Source: Haladaptatus paucihalophilus DX253 (GTDB lineage: Archaea > Halobacteriota > Halobacteria > Halobacteriales > Haladaptataceae). Taken from it: 64,000 nt of DNA. How positions within the stretch are numbered: the stretch's first letter is position 1; every line of letters begins with the position of its first letter. The position numbers and the translations under genes are program-made. Under the pieces are notes generated by a model. The model saw nothing but the letters and a program-made list of their open reading frames with translations. It was not told where the DNA came from and searched no databases. Below, piece by piece: positions 1 through 7,586 of this stretch. The stretch lies in contig NZ_AQXI01000001.1 of NCBI RefSeq assembly GCF_000376445.1, forward strand, positions 1,148,962-1,212,961. Reading direction: 5' to 3'.

Positions 1-101
1 GCGTCGTGGGCCGTGTGCTGATACAGTTCGAACACGTCCACGTTCTCGTGGGTGATGGCTTCCAGCACGAGACGGTCCGTCTCGATTCGCTCCGGGAACA
101 T
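1..101 (-). CDS. GNAT N-acetyltransferase, N-terminal fragment (runs off window)
   Basis: The first 33 codons of a minus-strand gene are present and the rest lies before base 1. The start ATG is the reverse complement of bases 99-101. The peptide opens MFPERIETDRLVLEAI, the usual beginning of RimJ/RimL-type GNAT acetyltransferases, in which an ETxRLxLR strand leads into the acetyl-CoA fold. These enzymes move an acetyl group from acetyl-CoA to an amine such as a protein N-terminus. The substrate cannot be told from this fragment. The family call rests on the N-terminal pattern only. Confidence 0.6.
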   Translation of the reverse strand, partial: MFPERIETDRLVLEAITHENVDVFELYQHTAHD

Positions 102-263
102 AGTTCGAAGGAAACGACAATCCGAGAAAAGGTTTCGGTGAGTGTGAGGTATCCCTGCACGGTACGAAAACTCCGGCACTGCGGGGAGATGACCAACGTG
201 CAGGGTCAGAGTCGTGTGTTTGCACATCTCACAGAGTTCCTAATCATCTTGGACTCGTAGCGA

Positions 264-1001
264 ATGTACATGACCCGCCAACAGCCGCCCCGGTCGGGTG
301 CGGTCGAACTGGTCTTCTCACTCCACGACGAGCGATGTTTCTTCATCGCCGCGTCCGAGCGCACGGGTGGCGAGTTCATCGGTGAGCGGGCGGTTCATCG
401 GGCGGACGGGAACATGCTCGAATTCTTCACCGTTCGGGGCGTGAGACCCGCAACCGTGCTCGACGTCGCCGCCGACCTTCCGATGGTTCGGGAGGCCAGA
501 GTCGTGAGCGAGCATTCCGACTCGACGTTGATGGAATTCGTGGTCAGCGGCCCGTGCGTGGCCGCGACGTTGGCGGATACGGACGCCGTGATACGGGACG
601 TGCGGGCCGACGACGGCAACGCACGAATCGTCGCGGACGTTTCGCCACACGGCGACGTCAGAAAGGTTGTAGACCGGGTGTTCGAACGCCACGAGGGTGC
701 TCGACTCCTGTCCAAGCGAACGCTCGGGGATACCATTCCGGGCCTCTCGAACACGTCACACAACGCACACCTGACGGCGGATTTGACGGACAAGCAACTC
801 GCGGCGGTGGAGGTCGCAACGCGGGAAGGATACTTTTCGTGGCCCCGCGAGAGCACCGCCGCCGAGTGTGCGACGGTGATGGGCGTCTCCCAACCGACCT
901 TCAGCCAACACCTCTGGACGGGACTGGAGAAATTGCTTCGCTCCCTGTTCGAAACCGACGAAGAAGTATCGGACGACAGCTTGGTGAATGATACCATATA
1001 G
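264..1001 (+). CDS. HTH-10 (bacterio-opsin activator-like) transcriptional regulator
   Basis: A protein of about 245 residues. Two in-frame ATGs (264 and 270) are possible starts. The first ~170 residues form an unassigned sensor-like domain. The C-terminus (about residues 170-240) is the HTH_10 DNA-binding domain typical of haloarchaeal Bat-like regulators: LTDKQLAAVEVATREGYF, then a proline-containing turn (WPRE), then ECATVMGVSQPTFSQHL as the recognition helix and LEKLLRSLF at the end. Family members are cytoplasmic transcription regulators. No target is evident. Divergent from the GNAT gene upstream, with about 160 bp between them for promoters. Confidence 0.85.
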   Translation: MYMTRQQPPRSGAVELVFSLHDERCFFIAASERTGGEFIGERAVHRADGNMLEFFTVRGVRPATVLDVAADLPMVREARVVSEHSDSTLMEFVVSGPCVAATLADTDAVIRDVRADDGNARIVADVSPHGDVRKVVDRVFERHEGARLLSKRTLGDTIPGLSNTSHNAHLTADLTDKQLAAVEVATREGYFSWPRESTAAECATVMGVSQPTFSQHLWTGLEKLLRSLFETDEEVSDDSLVNDTI

Positions 1002-1103
1002 CGAACCGTTCAACATAGGCGACGCCGTGAGGTGGCTCCGCTCCCAGACTACACTACCGAGACCGACGCTTCGACCAAGAGTATCGAGTCGGTCGATTCA
1101 ACG

Positions 1104-1364
1104 ATGCATGCTACGAATCCACACCGCGAATCCATGAACCGACCGCACGGTAGCGAATCGATCAGCCAACACGTCGTATTCGAGGTGGCCGAGCAGGCGA
1201 ACGTACAACCGAACGAACTCCCGCCGTTGTACGATTTCATCGACCCCGACGCACTCGATACGGTGGTCGCCAGCAATCCCGACCTCGAACTGTCGTTTTC
1301 GTTCGCCGGATACAGGGTGACAATCGACGGCGAGGATTCGATTCAGGTCCGAGAGGACGACTGA
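1104..1364 (+). CDS. HalOD1 output-domain protein
   Basis: A small acidic protein of 86 residues from ATG 1104; an upstream GTG at 1032 would add 24 residues without resemblance to the family. Residues about 20-80 match the haloarchaeal output domain HalOD1: ISQHVVFEVAEQANVQPNELPPLYDFIDPDAL, followed by an LELSFSFAGYRVTI strand near the end (quoted in parts; the helix-strand order fits). HalOD1 proteins are haloarchaeal, cytoplasmic and thought to be signalling outputs, but the molecular role is unknown. It follows the HTH-10 gene on the same strand by about 100 bp, so a shared signalling role is possible though not shown. Confidence 0.7.
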   Translation: MHATNPHRESMNRPHGSESISQHVVFEVAEQANVQPNELPPLYDFIDPDALDTVVASNPDLELSFSFAGYRVTIDGEDSIQVREDD

Positions 1365-1578
1365 CGGGAGCGCACCAATAGGCCGTTCTTCGTTCACCGC
1401 TTTTCACTGTTGTCTTACCCCGTGGAGCGGCGCGAATCGCGGCTTCGGATATCCATCGTTTCGGCCGTCCATCGCTTTTGCTCGCTCGTCGTTTCGGCCG
1501 TTCGTCGCCGTTCAAGTGGCGAGAAACGTCGAGTTCGAATCGGTCGAAATCGCCGCTGCGGTGCTCGGGTTCGAATCG
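1365..1578. other. Convergent intergenic region, no gene seen
   Basis: Between two convergent genes. It holds short internal repeats of TCGTTTCGGCCGT (around 1457 and 1490) and two GTTCGAATCG strings. No open frame with family resemblance and no tRNA cloverleaf could be built. Confidence 0.5.
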
Positions 1579-2028
1579 TTAGGTTTCGGTGTGGGCTTCC
1601 TTCCGACTCGTCATCTCCTCGGGGTGGAGGTGGTAGAAGTCGAACGTCACTTCCCGCGAGTCGCGCTCGAACAGGTCCACAATCGGGATAGCGACCCGTT
1701 GCATCCCCCGCGTCACCTCCGAGTCGATGTCCGCCTTCGCCACCTCGTCTAACCTTCCGGTGACGACCACGCTCTTCCACCCGTCGTCCGTGTGGTCGTA
1801 GGTGACGAACGTGACCGGGCGGTCAACGACCTCCGTTTTCTCGCTCCCCGGACCGAGCGCGAGACGGAAATAGAAGTGCGTCTCGGCCGCGTCGTAGCCG
1901 TACGACACAGGCACCGAGTACGGCGATTCATCGATACCAGACGGGAACGAGATGACGCCTGTTCCGCCGCTCGTGAGAAACTCGTCCCGCTCTTCGTCGT
2001 CCATTCGGACGGATTCGATGTCCCCCAT
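1579..2028 (-). CDS. Pyridoxamine 5'-phosphate oxidase-like flavin-binding protein
   Basis: Start chosen at base 2028 (MGDIESVRMDDEERDEFL); a longer frame to 2103 adds a non-homologous leader. The 149-residue protein has the split-barrel features of the haloarchaeal PPOX family: a GTGVISF strand, a YSVPVSYGYD strand, HFYFRLALG, and VTFVTYD followed by WKSVVVTGRL. Such proteins usually bind FMN, F420 or heme and act as small cytoplasmic oxidoreductases or scavengers; the substrate is unknown. Two further PPOX-like genes occur in the window (43035-43424 and 62149-62571). The one at 62149 is the closest in layout, sharing the VTGRL strand and an acidic C-terminal half. Confidence 0.75.
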   Translation of the reverse strand: MGDIESVRMDDEERDEFLTSGGTGVISFPSGIDESPYSVPVSYGYDAAETHFYFRLALGPGSEKTEVVDRPVTFVTYDHTDDGWKSVVVTGRLDEVAKADIDSEVTRGMQRVAIPIVDLFERDSREVTFDFYHLHPEEMTSRKEAHTET

Positions 2029-2154
2029 GACAACCGATATACGACGTGCTGGTGGAAAAAGGTGAGTGGTAGTCTGAATCGAATTATCGGACTCCGATTT
2101 CACTCCATCTCTTTGACAATTACACTGATGTACGTCGTGACATACGTGCTACGT

Positions 2155-3042
2155 ATGACCGACAACCCATTTCACGTCGTAGACGTGTTCGCCCGGGAGC
2201 GGTACGCTGGCAACCAGCTCGCGGTCGTTCACGACGCGGCGTCGCTGACCGACGAGGAGATGCTGGACATCACCCGCGAGACGAATTTCTCCGAGGCGAC
2301 GTTCATCGACTCCCCGGAGACGCGGGACGGCGGGTACGACGTCCGCATCTTCGACCCGGCGGAAGAAATCCCGTTCGCGGGGCACCCAACGCTCGGCACG
2401 GCGTTCGTCATCCGGGAGTTCGTCCGCGACGACCGCCCCGACGAACTCACGCTCAATCTCGGGGTCGACCAGATACCCGTCCACGTCGAACGGGACGAGG
2501 ACGGCACCGAATCCTTCTGGATGCACCAGATTCCGCCGACGTTCGAGCGGACCTTCGACCACGCGCTCGCGGCCCGCGTCCTCTCGCTCGACGAGGAGGA
2601 CGTCGATACGGAGTTCCCCGTCCAACTCGTCTCGACCGGTCTCCCGACGCTCGTCGTACCGCTTCGGTCGCTCGATGCGGTCCGTCGGGCGGAGACGAAT
2701 CACGAACCCTACTACGAGGACCTCATCGAACCGCACGGAAACATGAACGTCGTCCTCTTCGCGCCGGAAACGGAGGCGGATAACGACCTTCACGCCCGGG
2801 TGTTCGCCGACTGCGCGGGGGTTCCCGAGGATCCGGCAACGGGCTCCTCGAACGGCTGTTTGGCGGCCTATCTGGTCGAACACGGCTACTTCGATTCGGA
2901 CGACATCGACGTGCGGGTCGAACAGGGGTACGAGATGGGCCGACCGTCGCTCCTCCACCTCCGCGCTTCGAGGACGGACGAGAACATCGACGTGCGAGTC
3001 GGCGGGCGCGTGATTCCGGTCGCCGAGGGTACCCTGTTGTAG
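2155..3042 (+). CDS. PhzF family phenazine biosynthesis-like isomerase/epimerase
   Basis: A 295-residue protein starting at ATG 2155 (MTDNPFHVVDVFA); an ATG at 2128 is a weaker alternative. Family hallmarks: GNQLAVV (about 20), ETNFSEATFI with the glutamate that acts as catalytic acid/base (about 43-52), FAGHPTLGTAF (about 75) and the C-terminal DPATGSSNGCLAAYL loop. PhzF proteins are diaminopimelate-epimerase-fold enzymes that catalyse isomerisations in the cytoplasm. Nothing around it suggests phenazine synthesis, so the substrate is unknown. It is convergent with acr3, leaving about 50 bp between the stops. Confidence 0.88.
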   Translation: MTDNPFHVVDVFARERYAGNQLAVVHDAASLTDEEMLDITRETNFSEATFIDSPETRDGGYDVRIFDPAEEIPFAGHPTLGTAFVIREFVRDDRPDELTLNLGVDQIPVHVERDEDGTESFWMHQIPPTFERTFDHALAARVLSLDEEDVDTEFPVQLVSTGLPTLVVPLRSLDAVRRAETNHEPYYEDLIEPHGNMNVVLFAPETEADNDLHARVFADCAGVPEDPATGSSNGCLAAYLVEHGYFDSDDIDVRVEQGYEMGRPSLLHLRASRTDENIDVRVGGRVIPVAEGTLL

Positions 3043-3090
3043 CGCCCGGCGGAAAAACAGGTGCCGAAAACGGTTCGAACCGCGCGGTCG

Positions 3091-4143
3091 TTAGTCGGAC
3101 GATACGCCGCCGGGAACGCCCGAACGGTCGCCGAACAGTTGGTCTTTGGTTGCGAGCGCGACTCGAACGAGCGCGAGCATCACCGGAACTTCGATGAGCG
3201 GTCCGACGACCGTCGCAAGGGCGACGTTGCTCCCGATACCGAAGACGGCGACCGCGACCGCGATGGCCAACTCGAAGTTGTTCGAGGCGGCGGTAAAGGC
3301 GAGGCTCACGCTCTCGGTGTACTCGAAGCCGAGAAGCGCGCCGAGACCGTATGCGATGGTCCACAATCCGACGAAAAATAGCAGGAGGGGAATCGCTATG
3401 AGAACGATCTGGTCGGGGTTCGAGACGATGAAATCCCCTTTCAGTGCGAACATCACGACGACGGTGAACAACAACCCGAGCAAGCCGAACGGGCCGATTT
3501 TCGGGATGACGCGCTCGTAGTACGCTTCTCGGCCCATCGTTCGGAACGCGACTTTTTGCGCGACGTATCCGAGTGCGAGGGGGAGACCGAGGAAGACGAG
3601 GACCATCTGCGCGATGAGCGTCATGGAAACGGACACCGCCGTCCCCCGGAGGACGGTGAGAAACAGGAACGCGTACGGGACGAACAGCGCGATTTGGAGG
3701 AGGCTGTTGACGCCGACGCAGACCGCACACATCTCCTGATTTCCGGCCGCGAGTTCGTTCCAGACGAGCACCATCGCGATGCAGGGCGCGATGCCGACGA
3801 TGATGAGGCCGGTGACGAACTCGGGGTGGCCGTCGAGGAAGACCACGGCGAGTCCGTACATGAGAAACGGCGCGACGAGCCAGTTGAACGCGAGGGTCAG
3901 GCCGATCTCCGCGCGGGCCGTCCGCGTGACACGGGGGATTCGAGCGTAGTCGATTTCGGCCATAATCGGGAATATCATCACGAACAGACCGAGCGCGATT
4001 GGTAGGCTCGTGCCGTGCCACGTGACCGCGTTGAGAACGTCGGCAACGCCGGGGACGAATCGTCCGAGCGCGATTCCGACGGCCATTGCGAGTCCGATCC
4101 AGACGGTGAGATAGCGGTCGAGAACGCCAAGGTCGTCGCTCAC
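3091..4143 (-). CDS. acr3: ACR3-family arsenite efflux permease
   Basis: A 350-residue integral membrane protein with about ten hydrophobic segments. It carries the ACR3 pattern in which a WNELAAGNQEMCAVCVGVN stretch (about residues 128-147) supplies the conserved cysteine of the transport helix. ACR3 exports As(III), and in some members antimonite, using the membrane potential. Its ATG overlaps the stop of arsR by four bases (ATGA), so the two form one operon with the repressor first. No arsenate reductase (arsC) lies alongside, so the pair as seen handles arsenite only. Confidence 0.92.
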   Translation of the reverse strand: MSDDLGVLDRYLTVWIGLAMAVGIALGRFVPGVADVLNAVTWHGTSLPIALGLFVMIFPIMAEIDYARIPRVTRTARAEIGLTLAFNWLVAPFLMYGLAVVFLDGHPEFVTGLIIVGIAPCIAMVLVWNELAAGNQEMCAVCVGVNSLLQIALFVPYAFLFLTVLRGTAVSVSMTLIAQMVLVFLGLPLALGYVAQKVAFRTMGREAYYERVIPKIGPFGLLGLLFTVVVMFALKGDFIVSNPDQIVLIAIPLLLFFVGLWTIAYGLGALLGFEYTESVSLAFTAASNNFELAIAVAVAVFGIGSNVALATVVGPLIEVPVMLALVRVALATKDQLFGDRSGVPGGVSSD

Positions 4144-4529
4144 GCGTCGTTCACCTCGCTTTCGGCCGTCGCGAACAGTTCCGCGGCGAGGGAGGTGGCC
4201 GCGTAGTAGCGCCAGTTCCCTTCCTTTCTGCGAACGAGGAGACCGGCGGCAACGAGGTCCGAAAGTGCATGGCTCACGGCGCTCTCGCTCACGTCCACGA
4301 GCGGTTCGAGTTCACAAACACAGAGTTCGTCGCCTGCGGCGACGAGCGCCCGCGTGAGTCGGTATCGCGTCTCGTTTCCGAGAACCGCGAAGACGGGGCG
4401 GACCGCATCGTCTCCGAACGCGGTATCGGCGAGCGATTCCAACTCGCCGAGTCGTCGTTCGACGTCCGCGTCACAACACTCCCCGAGTTCGTCGGTGAGC
4501 AGGCGTCTGATTCGAGTCGTCTCGTCCAT
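4140..4529 (-). CDS. arsR: ArsR-family metalloid-responsive repressor
   Basis: A 129-residue winged-helix repressor starting at base 4529 (MDETTRIRRLLTDEL). Residues about 45-120 give the ArsR fold: RPVFAVLGNETRYRLTRAL, then ELCVCELEPLVD, then ESAVSHALSDLVAAGLL as recognition helix and GNWRYYA as wing. The Cys-x-Cys in ELCVCEL sits where classical ArsR proteins bind As(III) and lose DNA affinity. Its stop codon overlaps the acr3 start by four bases. Two palindromic sites directly upstream (4541-4590) are probable autoregulatory operators. The extra ~40-residue N-terminal part, with two adjacent cysteines at ECCD, is longer than in bacterial ArsR. Confidence 0.9.
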   Translation of the reverse strand: MDETTRIRRLLTDELGECCDADVERRLGELESLADTAFGDDAVRPVFAVLGNETRYRLTRALVAAGDELCVCELEPLVDVSESAVSHALSDLVAAGLLVRRKEGNWRYYAATSLAAELFATAESEVNDA

Positions 4530-4540
4530 CACCCGACTGA

Positions 4541-4590
4541 TTGAAATCCAGTTCAGATAACGTTGGCGATTTGAATCGTGGTTCAGATAG
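4541..4590 (-). promoter_or_regulatory. Paired ArsR operator candidates over the arsR promoter
   Basis: Two similar elements, 4541-4559 and 4571-4589, share the pattern TTGAA-N6/7-GTTCAGATA. Each contains an inverted TGAA-N6-TTCA, and they start exactly 30 bp apart, about three helical turns. On the minus strand the proximal one contains CGTTATCTG, positioned about 27 bp before the arsR start, where a TATA box is expected. A repressor dimer on each site would therefore block promoter binding. Assigning ArsR as the ligand is inference from position. Confidence 0.6.
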
Positions 4591-4654
4591 TGTCCGGAAT
4601 CGGCCGCCGGTATCCGTGTCGTCGGCCGTCCTCGGGGATTCCGTCGAGAAGGGA

Positions 4655-5047
4655 AGCGTATCGAGCGACGAGTACACGTTTCGGATGGACCGGGTTCGCA
4701 TCCCGTACAACAGCCACACGAAGGAGCATTCCATGCGTGAGCAGGGGCAGACATCGCTCTTCGGCAACGAGACGGGCTACGAGTGGAACCCGAACGCGGA
4801 GGGGGTCAAACCGCGGGACGTCATCGACGTGCTGACCGTGAACAACGCGAGCAACGAACGGGCCGACCATCCGACGCAGAAGCCCGAGGAGCACCTCCGG
4901 AAGATAGTTTGGGCGACGTCGGACAAGGACGACCTCGTACTCGACTCCTTCGGCGGGTCGGGGACGACGTACGCGGTCGCAGAACAGTTCGGGCGGAACT
5001 GGGTCGGGACGGAAAATTCGCTGACGGATTCGCGGTCGATACGCTGA
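4655..5047 (+). pseudogene. Remnant of a DNA methyltransferase (C-terminal part only)
   Basis: An open stretch encodes YNSHTKEHSMREQGQ, then HPTQKPEEHLRKIV and DLVLDSFGGSGTTYAVAEQ. These are the C-terminal motifs of type III-like/beta-class N6-adenine or N4-cytosine methyltransferases; the FGGSGTT loop binds S-adenosylmethionine. The catalytic DPPY motif and the N-terminal half are missing, there is no credible start, and the frame loses similarity after NWVGTEN. The break coincides with a 12-bp direct repeat, CGCTGACGGATT, at 5019-5030 and 5042-5053. I read it as a decayed gene between arsR and rfcL. Confidence 0.7.
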
Positions 5048-5118
5048 CGGATTTGGGGTCGTCGTTCGGCACGACAACCGTATCGTTAAGTTTCGGGACC
5101 CCCCAGTTTCGGTCAGTA

Positions 5119-6585
5119 ATGACCGACTGGACGGAGAAATATCGCCCGACCACGCTATCGGAGGTTCGGGGGAACAACAAGGCCCGAGACAAACTGAAAC
5201 AATGGGCCGACACGTGGGAGGACCACGGGGATGCCGTCATCCTCCACGGCAGCCCCGGCGTCGGAAAGACCTCGGCGGCCCACGCGCTGGCGAACGACAT
5301 GGGCTGGCCGACCATCGAGTTGAACGCCAGCGACCAGCGCACGGGCGACGTCGTGAAGCGCGTCGCGGGCGAGGCGGCGAAGAGCGGGACCCTCACCGGC
5401 GGGACGGCGGGGCGACGGGTCGTCATCATGGACGAGGCGGACAACCTGACGCACAACGCCGACCGCGGCGGCTCGCGGGCCATCACGGACGTGGTGAAAT
5501 CCGCAAACCAGCCGCTCATCCTCATCGCCAACGAGTTCTACGACATGTCGAACTCGCTCCGGAACGCCTGTGAGACCATCGAGTTCCGGAACGTGTCGGC
5601 GCGAAGCATCGTCCCCGCGCTCCGCGACATCTGCCGACAGGAGAACATCGAGTACGAATCCGAAGCGCTGGAAGCCATCGCCGAAAACGACAGCGGCGAC
5701 CTTCGCTCGGCGGTCAACGACCTGCAAGCGGTCGCCACCACGAACGGGAAACTGACCCGCGACGACGTGGTGACGGGCGAACGCGACACGACCAGCGGCA
5801 TCTTCGACTTCCTCGACGACCTCATCAAGAAACAGGACGCCGAGGGCGCGCTGAAGGCCTCCTACGACGTGGACGAGACGCCCGACAACATGCTGAACTG
5901 GATAGAGGACAACCTCCCGAAGGACTACGAGGGGCGGGAACTCGCCGACGCCTACGGCTACATGGCGAACGCGGACCGCTGGCTCGGACGGGTGCGCGCC
6001 ACGCAGAACTACAAGTACTGGCGCTACGCGGGCGACAACATGACCGCGGGTGTGGCCGCCGCCCGGCAAGGAAAGAAGGGCGGTTGGACGCGCTACGGCC
6101 CGCCGAGCTACTGGCGCAAACTCGGCAGTTCGCGGGGCAAGCGCGACACCCGCGACTACATCGCCCGGAAGATTGCCGAGGAGAGCGGCATCAGCATGAG
6201 CACGGCTCGACGCGAGGTCATCCCGTTCCTCTCGGCGATGACCCACCACTGCAAGAACCGCGAACTGACCGTGGCGATGGCGGCGCAGTACGATTTGGAG
6301 GAGAAACACGTCGCGTTCGTTACGGGAAGCGGAAAGACCACGAACAAGGTTCAGAGCATCGTCGAGGACGCGGAAGAGTCGAAAGCGGAGGCGGCCGTCG
6401 AACACTCCGGCGGCGCGTTCGAGGGGTTCGCGTCGGAATCGGACGGGGACGAACCGACCGACGACGCCGAAGCGGACGAAACGGACGACTCGGCGGACGA
6501 ATCCACCGAGGCGGGAGCAGCGGACTCGGAACCCGACGAGACGAAAGCCGACGACGGGCAGGCCAGTTTCGGCGACTTCACGTGA
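5119..6585 (+). CDS. rfcL: Replication factor C large subunit (clamp loader)
   Basis: A 488-residue AAA+ protein starting at ATG 5119 (MTDWTEKYRPTTLSEVRGN). It has a Walker A HGSPGVGKTS (about 45-54), a Walker B VVIMDEADNL (about 105-114), an NEF sensor region near 138 and an AAA+ lid. With the small RFC subunit it loads the PCNA sliding clamp at primer junctions. The last ~70 residues are an Asp/Glu-rich tail ending QASFGDFT, a PIP-box-like PCNA-binding motif. The open frame continues upstream to 4783, but only the segment from 5119 is homologous. Confidence 0.95.
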   Translation: MTDWTEKYRPTTLSEVRGNNKARDKLKQWADTWEDHGDAVILHGSPGVGKTSAAHALANDMGWPTIELNASDQRTGDVVKRVAGEAAKSGTLTGGTAGRRVVIMDEADNLTHNADRGGSRAITDVVKSANQPLILIANEFYDMSNSLRNACETIEFRNVSARSIVPALRDICRQENIEYESEALEAIAENDSGDLRSAVNDLQAVATTNGKLTRDDVVTGERDTTSGIFDFLDDLIKKQDAEGALKASYDVDETPDNMLNWIEDNLPKDYEGRELADAYGYMANADRWLGRVRATQNYKYWRYAGDNMTAGVAAARQGKKGGWTRYGPPSYWRKLGSSRGKRDTRDYIARKIAEESGISMSTARREVIPFLSAMTHHCKNRELTVAMAAQYDLEEKHVAFVTGSGKTTNKVQSIVEDAEESKAEAAVEHSGGAFEGFASESDGDEPTDDAEADETDDSADESTEAGAADSEPDETKADDGQASFGDFT

Positions 6586-6644
6586 GCCGAGGGGCACCCC
6601 GTCACGGGCGAAACCAATGATTGGCTCCGCGACGAGGGGGACGT

Positions 6645-7352
6645 ATGGAGCGGAGAGTCCTTCGGTGGGTGGTGGTGCTCGCGCTCGTCTTCGGGACGGT
6701 CGGGGGGACGACCGCCGCTGCCGTCGCGGACGGGACGAACAGGGTGGCTGGGATGAACAGGATGGACAAAGTGGCCGGGACGAACGCCCCGTCGCTGGCG
6801 ATGCGAGAGGAAGTCCAGGAGGAAGAAGAGGGCGAGAACGAGGCGGAGAGAGAGAACGGTGGTGCGGGGGGCGGAATCGTCCCCGAGTGGTGGGGATTCG
6901 GCGGTGAGGCCGCGGAAGCGGCGTACGTGGGGCTGGCCGAACTCGGAGTGACCGTCCTCCTCATCGGCGTCCTCGGCTACTCGGTGGGCAAACGAACCGG
7001 CATCGTTCCGCCGAAGTACCGACTTCGGTCGCTCAAACTGCACGAGGGGACGATGCTCGTCGGGGCCGCACTCACGGTCCCGCACTTTCTGCTGGCGGAG
7101 GAGGAAGGCGGCATCGGGTCGCTCGTCGTGCTGTTTCTCGCCGTCGAAGTCGCGAGCGGGTTCTACGGCCGCCATCTGCACAGACACGTCGTTCGAATGG
7201 GACGCGGCGAAGCCACGCCCGCCGTGGTCGGGTCGGTGTTCGACGTGACGAACCGTGTCCTGTTCCGCCGCTGGCGGACGATACACGTCTGGCTGACGGT
7301 CGTGACGGCGCTGGTCATCGCCCTTCACGTCCTGACGGCGGTCGGCGACTGA
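6645..7352 (+). CDS. Secreted/membrane protein with cytochrome b561-like helices
   Basis: A 235-residue protein from ATG 6645. Residues 1-28 are a hydrophobic signal/anchor segment (VVVLALVFGTVGGTTAAAVA). An acidic Glu-rich linker of about 60 residues follows, then four predicted membrane helices. Histidines lie at or near helix ends: LHEGTMLVG, VPHFLLAE, GRHLHRHVV and IALHVLTAV. The pattern of paired histidines in a four-helix bundle resembles heme-b membrane proteins (b561 or ferric-reductase type), but I do not recognise the exact family. Downstream of rfcL by about 60 bp, same strand. Confidence 0.6.
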   Translation: MERRVLRWVVVLALVFGTVGGTTAAAVADGTNRVAGMNRMDKVAGTNAPSLAMREEVQEEEEGENEAERENGGAGGGIVPEWWGFGGEAAEAAYVGLAELGVTVLLIGVLGYSVGKRTGIVPPKYRLRSLKLHEGTMLVGAALTVPHFLLAEEEGGIGSLVVLFLAVEVASGFYGRHLHRHVVRMGRGEATPAVVGSVFDVTNRVLFRRWRTIHVWLTVVTALVIALHVLTAVGD

Positions 7353-7368
7353 CCGCGAACGCCCGGAA

Positions 7369-7521
7369 CTACCCCTTCGACTCCCGCTCGTCGCGGAGCA
7401 ATCCGTACCGAACCACGTCACACCACTCCCCATCGACGTAGGCCGCGCGTCTGGAGACGCCTTCTTCGTCGGCCGGGCGGAGCGTTACGGGGTCGTTTTC
7501 GCGGAACACGGGACCGGGCAT
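7369..7521 (-). pseudogene. GNAT acetyltransferase with its catalytic core deleted
   Basis: A 50-codon open frame. Its first ~20 residues (MPGPVFRENDPVTLRPADEE) match the beginning of haloarchaeal GNAT acetyltransferases. The next ~25 (AAYVDGEWCDVVRYGLLRDE) match the end of the same family, the last two strands after the acetyl-CoA site. The intervening 120 or so residues, including the R/Q-x-x-G-x-G/A CoA loop, are absent, yet the frame is intact. The simplest reading is an in-frame internal deletion that leaves a remnant which cannot bind CoA. Confidence 0.65.
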
Positions 7522-7586
7522 CGCGGTAGCGTTGGATTCCGAGAGATATCAAACTACCCGAATAGAAAAGCTTGGAACAACGCGGT

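Noticed and set aside
1500-1590. GTTCGAATC strings that look like a tRNA T-arm
   Set aside because: No complementary stem bases, anticodon arm or acceptor stem could be built around them.
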